Positions 1 to 6,442 of a DNA stretch of 8,163 nucleotides are shown piece after piece. The notes under the pieces are model-generated. The model searched no databases. It was given only the letters and a program-made list of their open reading frames with translations, and was not told the origin of the DNA. Within the stretch, counting starts at the first letter, position 1. Every line of letters begins with the position of its first letter. A program made the translations under genes and the position numbers. The stretch lies in the NCBI GenBank assembly GCA_004299495.1, contig SCPY01000088.1, positions 1-8,163 on the forward strand, written 5' to 3'. This DNA is from a bacterium (GTDB taxonomy: Bacteria; Omnitrophota; Gorgyraeia; Gygaellales; UBA12090).

Positions 1-418
1 CAAGCTCCTTACTGGCATTATACTTCGCCCATAATAAGGCTGCTTCGCATTCTTTGATATTATCACCCATAAGCAGTCCTTCTTCAGGATAGGCTACACT
101 GATTATCATAATATTATCTTTTTTGATAATTTTTTTAGTACTTTTCAACATCTTCTCAGCCGCTTCAAAAATTTTGGAATCATCCATCGTTGTTCCGTGG
201 AAAGCCAGCACAACGTCTACCTCGTCACTTTGCGGCCTATATACGATGAGATCAACCTTTACTCCATTGTAATCAATGGTTATCGCTTCAGCCAGTTCCC
301 TCTCTTCCGATTTATTTACTTTTTTCTCGAAAGCAACTGCCAGAACATTTTTCAAGCAAAATATATTTACCAGCGAAATACAAAAACAGAGCCAAATGAG
401 TTTGTTAAAACGTTTCAT
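1..418 (-). CDS. Exported alpha/beta hydrolase-fold protein, N-terminal part (3' end outside window)
   Basis: The frame is open from the ATG at 418 to the window edge and gives 139 residues. A Shine-Dalgarno GGAGG lies 7 nt before the ATG, which fixes the start even though the frame stays open further upstream. Residues 1 to about 28 are a signal peptide: basic start KRFNK, hydrophobic stretch, then a likely cut after NVLA. A beta strand VDVVLAFHG (68-75) follows; its HG is the usual oxyanion-hole motif of alpha/beta hydrolases. Next come a helix and a second strand, IMIISVAYPEEG (103-114), as in lipases, feruloyl esterases and prolyl-oligopeptidase-like enzymes. The catalytic Ser, Asp and His would lie beyond the window, so activity and substrate cannot be read. 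It would act in the periplasm or at the cell surface. The fold call is fairly good; the specificity is unknown. Confidence 0.72.
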   Translation of the reverse strand, partial: MKRFNKLIWLCFCISLVNIFCLKNVLAVAFEKKVNKSEERELAEAITIDYNGVKVDLIVYRPQSDEVDVVLAFHGTTMDDSKIFEAAEKMLKSTKKIIKKDNIMIISVAYPEEGLLMGDNIKECEAALLWAKYNASKEL

Positions 419-565
419 TTCTATACCTCCATTCGTCTTATTTACCATAACTCTAACCTCGCCAACGCCTCCGCTATCCTCACCATAGTCCGTCTTTGCC
501 ACATCCAGCGGCCAGCCAAAGGTTTTGATAAAAATCTTTGTCTGCTATGTCGCGAACTTAACCAT
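419..565. other. Intergenic region upstream of the hydrolase gene
   Basis: This 147-bp spacer separates the hydrolase start from repeat A. It holds the GGAGG ribosome-binding site at 426-430. It also holds a 30-bp stretch (462-491) that resembles 6405-6434 near repeat D at 24 of 30 positions. I see no convincing -35/-10 pair. The minus frame leading into the hydrolase is open back to a TAG, but has no start with a ribosome-binding site except the one at 418. Confidence 0.4.
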
Positions 566-697
566 CAAAAAAGGGGTCAGAGTGATTTTTTCGGTCTACC
601 CCTATCACGTAAAATAATACTCCTTCCTACAGACTTTGCCTTCCAGCCTTTCTTTATTCGTCTTCCCGTATCTGCAAAAAAATGACTCTGACCCCTT
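566..697 (-). repeat. Inverted-repeat element, copy A (132 bp, MITE/REP-like)
   Basis: The left end is CAAAAAAGGGGTCAGAGTG and the right end is ACTCTGACCCCTT, so the ends are inverted repeats of about 18 bp with one mismatch. It starts 6 bp after the stop codon of the exported-protein gene (704-1738). Read on the minus strand it gives a long stem followed by TTTTTT, as in an intrinsic terminator with a large loop. The interior on the minus strand is open from end to end and finishes GRPKKSL-stop, with the stop formed inside the terminal repeat. This resembles the basic tail of REP-associated tyrosine transposases, so the element may be a deletion derivative of such a gene. That origin is an inference. 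Copy A has the longest interior together with copy B. Confidence 0.8.
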
Positions 698-703
698 ATT
701 TCT

Positions 704-1738
704 TTATTTCTGAAGACTTAATGCTTTTGCAATATCCTTTCTTACACTTGGCCAATACTCTTCCGCCTTCAATGGAATGTAGACATAATAATACTTTCCT
801 AATAGACTATGTCCCAAATATTCAATAACTTCAGCATCTCCTACTTTCTGCTGCGCCAACATGTCAGAGCGTTCATTTGTTTGCCATAAAACCATAGCTA
901 CAACATCATCTTTTAATTTTGCTTGACGCTCTACAAGAATTGAAACATAATTAGCAAGATTTACTACAGGAGGCGTTTTCTGAAAAGGAAACAAAAGCCA
1001 TCCGTTATCCGGCAGAATATCCGATAATGTGGAAATTAAAATATCTTCTTCGCTAGGAATTCCGGACTTCACTTCAAACTCAAATATATTTGATTCGGGA
1101 AATATAGAATCTTCGGACATTCCATAATAACCTTTGCGGAATTGAATTGTATATTTACCCGGTTCTATAATAGAGTAGACTGAAGCTATATTCCTATTCT
1201 CAAAAAGCGTTACTGTTTCTTCGGGATCTATCGGGCATCCAGATCCTGCGGTCTGAAATGTCATTCCTTTGTAAGACACTTCTTTCCCCTTCGCATCTTT
1301 TATAAGTAAATCATTGTGTCCTACCCCCTGGCTATCGTACCATTTAGAATCTGTTCCAACATTCTTCATTACCAGATGGAAAAACATAGGATAACCAACT
1401 GTATATTCACTACTGGCTGGTATAAGCTGTGTCCTGTAGCCGTTTAATTCTTCTCCCCATAGGCTATCTTTAGCTAACAAGGCAATTCCTTTAAGTTCCT
1501 TCAGTTCCTTTTCAACCTTAATAATATCTGATTTAGATAAGCATTCGCTGTTTGAACTACTCCACACAAACTCAAACTCATCCTCTCCTGTGCACCAATT
1601 ATCTCCCGGAATGCTTGCCCTCCTCGCCTTAAACATACCCTCTCTAATCTGTCCAGATTTTAGGTAAATTTTATCTGCAAGGGCATTATTTGAAAAAAAT
1701 GAAAACATAAACAAAATTATTAAAGGGTACTTATTCAT
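704..1738 (-). CDS. Exported protein of unknown function with Ig-like region
   Basis: The protein has 344 residues from the ATG at 1738, chosen because GAGG lies 9 nt upstream; an in-frame ATG at 1753 has no ribosome-binding site. Residues 1-21 form a signal peptide ending ALA, with the mature protein starting at D22. IYLKSGQIREG (24-34) looks like the short beta-rich motif found at the start of many secreted proteins. After a helical linker (about 70-92), residues 94-223 have the alternating pattern of an Ig-like beta sandwich (WGEELNG, YTVGYPMFFHLVMKNVG, EPGKYTIQFRKGYYG). The last 120 residues are mixed helix and strand. Cysteines at 49, 66 and 168 could allow a disulfide. I do not recognise a catalytic motif or a named family. 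It lies alone between repeats B and A, so it is probably transcribed by itself. A structural, binding or inhibitor role in the periplasm is possible but unproven. Confidence 0.78.
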   Translation of the reverse strand: MNKYPLIILFMFSFFSNNALADKIYLKSGQIREGMFKARRASIPGDNWCTGEDEFEFVWSSSNSECLSKSDIIKVEKELKELKGIALLAKDSLWGEELNGYRTQLIPASSEYTVGYPMFFHLVMKNVGTDSKWYDSQGVGHNDLLIKDAKGKEVSYKGMTFQTAGSGCPIDPEETVTLFENRNIASVYSIIEPGKYTIQFRKGYYGMSEDSIFPESNIFEFEVKSGIPSEEDILISTLSDILPDNGWLLFPFQKTPPVVNLANYVSILVERQAKLKDDVVAMVLWQTNERSDMLAQQKVGDAEVIEYLGHSLLGKYYYVYIPLKAEEYWPSVRKDIAKALSLQK

Positions 1739-1796
1739 CTTTTTAATCCTCATCTCATAATAGTTGTTAATTACCCACGCTAATATTTAAGTTTAA

Positions 1797-1943
1797 CAAA
1801 AAAGGGGTCAGCAAAAAAGGGGTCAGTGTGATTTCTTCGGCCTACCCTTATCCCGTAAAATAATACTCCTTTCTACCGACTTTGCGTTCCAGCCTTTCTT
1901 TATTCGTCTTACCCATATCTGCAAAAAATGACTCTGGCCCCTT
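1797..1943 (-). repeat. Inverted-repeat element, copy B, with duplicated left end
   Basis: This is the same element as copy A: identical left end, inner core and right end, in the same orientation. The 15-bp left end CAAAAAAGGGGTCAG is present twice in direct succession (1797-1811 and 1812-1826); without the extra unit the element is 132 bp, the same as A. The terminal repeats carry substitutions (CAGTGTG on the left, CTCTGGCCCC on the right), so the stem is weaker than in the other copies. The right end lies 71 bp after the stop codon of the radical SAM gene. The left end is about 58 bp before the start of the exported-protein gene, so it divides two transcription units. The minus-strand interior ends GRPKKSH-stop, like copy A. 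Confidence 0.8.
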
Positions 1944-1963
1944 ACTTTTAACTCCTTTTTTAC

Positions 1964-1985
1964 CATAAGTTGCTTCAAACTTATG
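1964..1985. repeat. Perfect 8-bp inverted repeat after the radical SAM gene
   Basis: CATAAGTT and AACTTATG flank a 6-nt loop about 30 bp after the radical SAM stop codon. In the minus-strand transcript the hairpin is followed by GTAAAAAAGG rather than by U residues, so it is not a standard terminator in that direction. It could be an RNA 3'-end hairpin, or chance in AT-rich DNA. Confidence 0.3.
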
Positions 1986-2014
1986 AGATTGTGAGAATAT
2001 GTTGTAATAAGATT

Positions 2015-3367
2015 TCATCGGGGAACCGTACATAAGTAGCATTGCTTTTCTTTCGGCTTCTCCAGCATCCCCCTAAGCATTTCCTTATAACGGGATTTTC
2101 TAAAATTGGTAAATTCAGCGCTATAAACTCTTTCGGCCAAATCACGAAATCCTTTTTCAAGTTCCTCAACTGACATGCCCTCAGGCTGAAAATTCACATC
2201 AAATAATGTACACCGCGCCCAATCGCCATCCCTTAAGATTCTCTTTTCTTTCTTCAGCCGCTCATGAAGTGCTGTTCCGGGAAATGCGGTCATAACCGTT
2301 ATTTGAACCTCATATAATGCGCTATCTTGGACAAACCGCCAAACCTCATCGAATATGCTCTTATCTTGACCATCAAGACCAAGAATAAAACACCCATTCA
2401 CGGTAATGCCATGAGCTCGAATTTTTTCAATCGCAGATTTATATTTGTCTAACTGTTTCAGCTTCCAATTGCTGGATAGCTCTAGCCCATCCAAACCATT
2501 TTTAGAAGGGCTTTCAAACCCAATAAGTACCTGCTGGCATCCGCTTTCCCGCATAAGATTCAAAAGCTCATTATCTTCAGCCACAGAAACGTCAGTTTCA
2601 GTAAACCACCGAATATCTTCAGTCCTAAGTTCCTTAAGCAAACCCACCCAGTATTTCCTGTTGATAAATGTATTATCATCTGCAAATTCAATGAAAGGTC
2701 TCTTCCATATTTTTTTTATCACCCGTATCTCTTGAATGACTTTGTCCGCTGGCTTCTGTTTATATTTCTTTGAAATTAATATTGATGCAGCGCAAAATTC
2801 ACAATAGTGCGGACAACCCCTGCTTGTCTGGACCGTAAGACGATTATATTTTTCTGGATTTAATAATTCAAATCTCGGGATAGGTGCATCTTTTAAATCA
2901 AAGTCTTTATCGAATGAGCTATAAAACGGCTTTAGCTTGCCATGCTCACAGTCATTAAGCACCTCAAGCCATGAAGACTCACCCTCACCGATAACAACTG
3001 AATCGCAATGCTCCTTCGCTTCTTCTGGCAGACGCGTAACATGGGGCCCGCCTATAACTGTTTTTATTCCTTTCTGCCTGTATCGCTCTGATAGTTCGTA
3101 AGCCTCAAAAACCTGCGCGCTATATGTTGATATAGCGATCATGTCAAACGAATTTGGGAGCTCTCCGACGTCTTTAATATCGGCTATTTCAACATATTCT
3201 ATTTCAGTTCCTTCAGGAGTCATACCTGCTAAAGTTAGCAATCCCAAACTGGGCAACGAAGCTATAATTTTATTACGATCGACAAATCCAGGTAGCGTCA
3301 AACCTAAATTCGTCAACTCTTCGTTATAAGCGCGCACTCCGCTCATGGCGATTAAACCGACTTTCAT
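2015..3367 (-). CDS. B12-binding-domain radical SAM protein
   Basis: The product has 450 residues. The N-terminal 150 resemble the cobalamin-binding domain of class B radical SAM enzymes, ending in the typical GGPHVTRLPEEA (106-117) and VVIGEGE (124-130) segments. The radical SAM core follows: TSRGCPHYCEFC gives the CxxxCxxC motif (C185, C189, C192) that holds a 4Fe-4S cluster to cleave S-adenosylmethionine. Later landmarks are FADDNTF (228-234), LIGFES (281-286), FILGLDG (327-333) and FPGTALHERL (362-371). A C-terminal region typical of COG1032 proteins follows. The tail has two more cysteines (CYLC, 443-446). Such enzymes often methylate unreactive carbons or phosphorus, or rearrange lipids and natural products; the substrate is not visible here. 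AAGGA lies 8 nt before the start and overlaps the end of the preceding gene's stop region, 12 bp away, so it is the last gene of the operon. The family call is firm and the reaction unknown. Confidence 0.93.
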   Translation of the reverse strand: MKVGLIAMSGVRAYNEELTNLGLTLPGFVDRNKIIASLPSLGLLTLAGMTPEGTEIEYVEIADIKDVGELPNSFDMIAISTYSAQVFEAYELSERYRQKGIKTVIGGPHVTRLPEEAKEHCDSVVIGEGESSWLEVLNDCEHGKLKPFYSSFDKDFDLKDAPIPRFELLNPEKYNRLTVQTSRGCPHYCEFCAASILISKKYKQKPADKVIQEIRVIKKIWKRPFIEFADDNTFINRKYWVGLLKELRTEDIRWFTETDVSVAEDNELLNLMRESGCQQVLIGFESPSKNGLDGLELSSNWKLKQLDKYKSAIEKIRAHGITVNGCFILGLDGQDKSIFDEVWRFVQDSALYEVQITVMTAFPGTALHERLKKEKRILRDGDWARCTLFDVNFQPEGMSVEELEKGFRDLAERVYSAEFTNFRKSRYKEMLRGMLEKPKEKQCYLCTVPR

Positions 3368-3379
3368 ATTTCCGATCCT

Positions 3380-3772
3380 TTAGGCTTTAAGATTTTCTGT
3401 ATTTGCCCAACAGATAAATAAAACGTTAACAATGACCCCGATAATGCTCGCTATCGAAATCAACACAAATATCGTGGGGACTCCAAATCTGAAATAGCTA
3501 TAGAACACGGCGCTTGTAAACGACAGCTTCATCAATAAACGGACTATAGCTAAATCAATATTCCTTAAAAGATTATTAGCAATCAAGAACTCGCCAACAC
3601 CTCCGGCAATAATAAACAGCGCAGGAACAAGGATATACCCTGGGTGGTTAGGTAGTGCAATATTAAAACGCGCATAAATGTCCTTGTAAAACAATGCGAA
3701 TGAACCCCCCAATAACACATCGTAGACTCCTACAAACATAAAGAATAGCTTAAAAAAATCCTTTGCCTTCAT
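3380..3772 (-). CDS. Small four-helix integral membrane protein
   Basis: From the ATG at 3772 the product has 130 residues. This start is preferred to a GTG two codons earlier because a strong AAGGAGG lies 7 nt before it. Four hydrophobic helices are visible at about 8-29, 46-66, 73-93 and 99-121. The first loop has the pattern LFYKDIYARFNIALPNHPGY, seen in small DoxX-like or DUF4345-like membrane proteins of unknown role; the match is by general pattern only. No catalytic residues stand out. It overlaps the end of the upstream helical-protein gene by 23 nt and ends 12 bp before the radical SAM gene, so all three are likely translated from one mRNA. It may anchor or support a membrane-associated step of the same pathway. 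Alternative: a permease fragment, which is unlikely given the complete start and stop. Confidence 0.82.
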   Translation of the reverse strand: MKAKDFFKLFFMFVGVYDVLLGGSFALFYKDIYARFNIALPNHPGYILVPALFIIAGGVGEFLIANNLLRNIDLAIVRLLMKLSFTSAVFYSYFRFGVPTIFVLISIASIIGVIVNVLFICWANTENLKA

Positions 3773-4223
3773 TGTCACACCTCCTTTTTTCGCGGTTCCA
3801 AACCGGTTTCAAAAGCTCAAGTTGTAAATTCTCGTGGCTTAAAAGCTGATCCCAAAAATCCTGGTTGCTATTCTTGTATCTATTATACCACTTGCTATAG
3901 ACTTTCCTATTAATAGCACTTTTTAAAATCCAACCAATCTGCCTTGCTGTCAGCATCTTACAAATAATCTTAGTAAAGTATAGCGCTAACCTGTTAACTA
4001 AAACGCCTCGCTTCATACCTGTTGCTAGGATTTCTTGTTGAATGCATTTTGCAGTCTTGAGCTCATTTAGCGCAAGTCTTTCATAGATTAGCCTTAAATC
4101 TGTTTCTTTGGTTCTTAAAGATAGTGACTTATATAGAGCTTCTCCTAGATCCTCTACTGTTAGCATCTTATTCAGTAATTTTCGATAGGTTGTAGCATTA
4201 TCCAAATCTGGACGTAAGACCAT
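3750..4223 (-). CDS. Small helical protein, weakly ferritin/rubrerythrin-like
   Basis: The product has 157 residues and is almost entirely helical by pattern. LTVEDLGEALYKSLSLR (21-37) and DLRLIYERLALNELKTA (42-58) have the spacing and flavour of the first two helices of a ferritin-like bundle. SHENLQLELLKPVW (129-142) resembles the fourth. The ExxH metal motifs are degraded: ELKT at 54-57 and ENLQ at 131-134 have Thr and Gln where His is expected. A di-iron site is therefore doubtful, and the protein may be only structurally related or unrelated. It starts 2 nt after the CPBP gene stop, with no ribosome-binding site of its own, which implies translational reinitiation. Its 3' end overlaps the membrane-protein gene by 23 nt and supplies that gene's ribosome-binding site. 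It has no signal peptide, so it should be cytoplasmic. Function unknown; the family hint is an inference. Confidence 0.75.
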   Translation of the reverse strand: MVLRPDLDNATTYRKLLNKMLTVEDLGEALYKSLSLRTKETDLRLIYERLALNELKTAKCIQQEILATGMKRGVLVNRLALYFTKIICKMLTARQIGWILKSAINRKVYSKWYNRYKNSNQDFWDQLLSHENLQLELLKPVWNREKRRCDNEGKGFF

Positions 4224-4225
4224 TT

Positions 4226-4942
4226 TTAGTTAGTAGCAAAAAAGTAATATTTCCAAATAATGAAAGCTGCTATCCCATGAGATATCGCAGCAGACCAGAT
4301 GTTGCCAAAATGCTTAAATAGATACCCCCAGACACCTCCGGCAAGAGCTATCAGCATTAGGAATGCTATTCCAGTTTTAAGAGGGATAATAGTAAAAATA
4401 TAAAAATGGATCACCGAAAATATAATGGCGGTAATCCATATAGCAATATTTGCAGGAAAAAAGCCTGATATCCTCTTTTGAATAAAGCCCCGCCAGAATA
4501 TCTCTTCACCTAAACCTACAGCAATAATACAGAACACAAAAAATACGCAAGTGCCTACCAGTGCATTGCTCATGCTAAGCAAGCGATAACCAACCTCTTG
4601 TTGTAATGGAAATGCGATAGTAAGACTGCTAAATGAAAACTGCAATTTGTCTGCGCTTGTGAAGAGAAGACCTGTTAAACCAAGTATTTCTAATCCAGAT
4701 CCTCCAGCAATGCCTAGAACAAAACCGGATATCATCCCTATGGTAATTGAATGTTTAATGGAATTAAGCCTTAGGCCCAGGGAGTCAAATCGCTCCCCTC
4801 TAATACCTACCTTCCAGATTAAAGGTATTGAGAATGTGAATATAAAAGATCCGTATATGCCTTTAAAAAGGAGTACGGCAGGTAAAATAACTGCCACTAG
4901 TGAAATTAATATACGCGGAAAGATACCATACCCTCTATTCAT
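4226..4942 (-). CDS. CPBP family intramembrane metalloprotease homologue
   Basis: The product has 238 residues and about seven or eight hydrophobic segments. The conserved motifs of the CPBP (Abi/CAAX protease, PF02517) family are visible: GLGEEIFWRGF with E146, E147 and R151; FSVIHF with H179; and NIWSAAISHGI with H222. Members cleave peptide bonds inside the membrane; known roles include CAAX-like processing, bacteriocin maturation or self-immunity, and stress signalling. All key residues are present, so activity is plausible. The frame is open upstream to 5014, but those extra 24 codons are made of repeat C' sequence and are unlikely to be native, so I start at the ATG at 4942. A GTG at 4948 with AAGG 8 nt upstream is a good alternative. 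It is the first gene of the four-gene operon and ends 2 nt before the next gene. Confidence 0.88.
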   Translation of the reverse strand: MNRGYGIFPRILISLVAVILPAVLLFKGIYGSFIFTFSIPLIWKVGIRGERFDSLGLRLNSIKHSITIGMISGFVLGIAGGSGLEILGLTGLLFTSADKLQFSFSSLTIAFPLQQEVGYRLLSMSNALVGTCVFFVFCIIAVGLGEEIFWRGFIQKRISGFFPANIAIWITAIIFSVIHFYIFTIIPLKTGIAFLMLIALAGGVWGYLFKHFGNIWSAAISHGIAAFIIWKYYFFATN

Positions 4943-4960
4943 AAGCACTCTGCTAACCTT

Positions 4961-5011
4961 ACCCCCTATCCCGCACTGCCTTAGTTTATTCGTCTTCCCC
5001 ATATCTGCAAG
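4961..5011 (-). repeat. Truncated repeat fragment C' beside copy C
   Basis: About 48 bp match the inner right half of copy C (5045-5090) with a few substitutions: CCCCTATCCCGCAC, then TTATTCGTCTTCCC and ATATCTGCAA. Both terminal repeats are missing. It is joined directly to the left end of copy C, giving a tandem direct repeat with a period of about 81 bp. It supplies the 5' leader of the CPBP gene. The promoter of the four-gene operon must lie here or upstream of copy C; I see only weak candidates (TTGCAG, 16 bp, TAAACT on the minus strand). Confidence 0.65.
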
Positions 5012-5110
5012 CAAAAAAGGGGTCAGAGTGATTTCTTCAGTCTGCCCCTATCCCGCACAGCCTTTCATTATTCGTCTTCCCGTATCTGCAAAAAATGACT
5101 CTGACCCCTT
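5012..5110 (-). repeat. Inverted-repeat element, copy C (99 bp)
   Basis: It has the same ends and orientation as copy A, with one mismatch in the 18-bp stem, but the core lacks about 33 bp that A and B keep. The right end is 11 bp after the stop codon of the ATPase gene. On the minus strand the stem is followed by TTTTTT, so it may terminate the ATPase transcript. Loss of the core segment without loss of the ends fits a non-autonomous repeat whose ends are what matter. Confidence 0.8.
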
Positions 5111-5121
5111 ATTTTTTCTGG

Positions 5122-6303
5122 TCAAACCAATTTCAAAATCGGAGTCTCGAGGAATTCGTTAAGCGCCACTCCCCCGGTTCCCACTATCAGTGTCTTTGCG
5201 CGCGGATAGCGTTTCTTGAATGCATACAGCCCCTTCGATTCAATACGCTTCTGTCCGCTTTTTACTTCAATCGCGGTCAATGAATTGCCTTTGCGCAACA
5301 CAAAATCAACCTCACTATTACCCTCGCGCCAATAATGAATCTCCACGCCTTCCAGTATGCCTTTGTTTGCCATATGGGCTCCGACGCACGTTTCCACAAG
5401 TCTCCCCCATTGGGCCGGATCATGGCGCCACTCGTTGAATGTCTTATTAGAAAGGGCACTTACAAGGCCGGAATTCAAGGCGAGCCACTTGGGGCTTGAA
5501 CTTCTTGAGCGAACTGTTTTGCCGGACCACTTTTGCAGCCCCTGAATAAGAAACGCGGCCTCTAGAAGCCTTTGATAATGCGCTACCGTAACGGTGTTTC
5601 CTACGTCCTGCAATTGCCCAAGGATTTTCTGGTATGACAATACCTGTCCGCTGTATTCGCACGCCAACACAAACAATTGCCGCAACAAAACCGGCTTTTC
5701 AACCCGGTTTAGCAGCAAGATATCTTTTGACAAAGCCGTCTCGATCAATGAATCGCGGATATACTGCCCCCAGCGATTTTCATCCTGCATTAAGGATGCC
5801 GATGCCGGATATCCTCCAAAATACACATAGTGCTCCAACGATACACCAAAACTCACTCTCATTTCTGTCCATGACCAATGAGGAAAACGCACGAGCTCAA
5901 ACCGCCCTGCCAGGCTTTCACCCAAACCTTTTTGAATCAATAGAGACGATGACCCCAAGAGGACTACGTGAATGTTACGGCCTGCCCGGCTATCCTCATC
6001 CCATAAACGCTTCACCTCACTTGACCAATACGCGACTTTTTGGATCTCATCCAAAGCCAGAATTACAGGCTTTTCCCCCTCGGCTTTCATCCGCGCCATT
6101 TCCCACTGCCTGGCTATCCAACCCGTATCAGGGGGAGCCGGCAGATCCGCCGCCGCATAATGAAACGGCAGAGTACAATCGTCAAGAACCTGCTGGATCG
6201 CGGTGGTCTTACCTACCTGACGCGGGCCCAAAAGCACCTGAATAAAACGCCTTTTTTCTGACAACCGCTTGCCAATAACCTCAACCATGCTTCGCTTATA
6301 CAT
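5122..6303 (-). CDS. AAA ATPase with C-terminal DUF4143 domain
   Basis: The product has 393 residues from the ATG at 6303, chosen because GGAGG lies 7 nt upstream. An in-frame ATG at 6315 has no ribosome-binding site and lies close to the operator-like repeat. The N-terminal half is an AAA_14-type P-loop domain: Walker A GPRQVGKTT (26-34), Walker B VILALDE (80-86) and LLGSSS (115-120), a sensor-1-like strand. A winged-helix-like middle follows. The C-terminal DUF4143 domain carries a PD-(D/E)xK-like signature: E304, D333 in SEVDFVL, and E346/K348 in AIEVKSG. The length is normal for the family. These ATPases are common, often as many copies per genome, and their cellular role is poorly known; nuclease activity is suggested only by the motif. 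The gene stands alone between repeats D and C with its own strong promoter. Confidence 0.92.
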   Translation of the reverse strand: MYKRSMVEVIGKRLSEKRRFIQVLLGPRQVGKTTAIQQVLDDCTLPFHYAAADLPAPPDTGWIARQWEMARMKAEGEKPVILALDEIQKVAYWSSEVKRLWDEDSRAGRNIHVVLLGSSSLLIQKGLGESLAGRFELVRFPHWSWTEMRVSFGVSLEHYVYFGGYPASASLMQDENRWGQYIRDSLIETALSKDILLLNRVEKPVLLRQLFVLACEYSGQVLSYQKILGQLQDVGNTVTVAHYQRLLEAAFLIQGLQKWSGKTVRSRSSSPKWLALNSGLVSALSNKTFNEWRHDPAQWGRLVETCVGAHMANKGILEGVEIHYWREGNSEVDFVLRKGNSLTAIEVKSGQKRIESKGLYAFKKRYPRAKTLIVGTGGVALNEFLETPILKLV

Positions 6304-6316
6304 AATCTCCTCCATA

Positions 6317-6340
6317 AATTACTCAGTACTATGAGTAATT
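6317..6340. promoter_or_regulatory. Operator-like inverted repeat at the ATPase promoter
   Basis: AATTACTCA and TGAGTAATT form perfect 9-bp arms around a 6-bp spacer. A third half-site, TACTCA at 6342-6347, pairs with TGAGTA (6332-6337) across 4 bp, so three alternating half-sites cover the -10 box and the expected transcription start. This is the layout of a repressor site. Which protein binds is unknown; autoregulation by the encoded ATPase or control by an unlinked regulator are both possible. Confidence 0.65.
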
Positions 6341-6366
6341 ATACTCAATAATCGAGGTAATGTCAA
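6338..6366 (-). promoter_or_regulatory. Consensus sigma70-type promoter of the ATPase gene
   Basis: On the minus strand the -35 box TTGACA (6366-6361) and the -10 box TATAAT (6343-6338) are both perfect consensus and separated by exactly 17 bp. Transcription would start near 6331, giving a 5' leader of about 27 nt that contains GGAGG before the ATG at 6303. A promoter this strong is usually kept under repression, which fits the overlapping half-sites. Confidence 0.85.
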
Positions 6367-6442
6367 GTTTTTTTCTCACTGGCAGGCCTCCTACCCCGCG
6401 CCTACCAACACTTCCGCTATCTCCTCCATAATCCTGTTATAG

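Noticed and set aside
197..685. Plus-strand open frame of 162 codons running through repeat A
   Set aside because: It lies opposite the hydrolase gene, which has a signal peptide and strong GGAGG, then reads through repeat DNA; the product shows no family pattern.
1848..2042. Minus-strand open frame of 64 codons covering repeat B and the end of the radical SAM gene
   Set aside because: Most of it is repeat sequence, it overlaps the end of the radical SAM gene in another frame, and it has no ribosome-binding site.
4943..5014. Longer CPBP protein starting at 5014
   Set aside because: The extra 24 residues are translated repeat C' sequence and precede the first membrane segment; a start at 4942 or 4948 is more likely.
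5634..6245. Long open frame on the plus strand (203 codons) opposite the ATPase gene
   Set aside because: It is the complement of a well-supported gene, has a proline- and histidine-rich product without domain features, and no ribosome-binding site.
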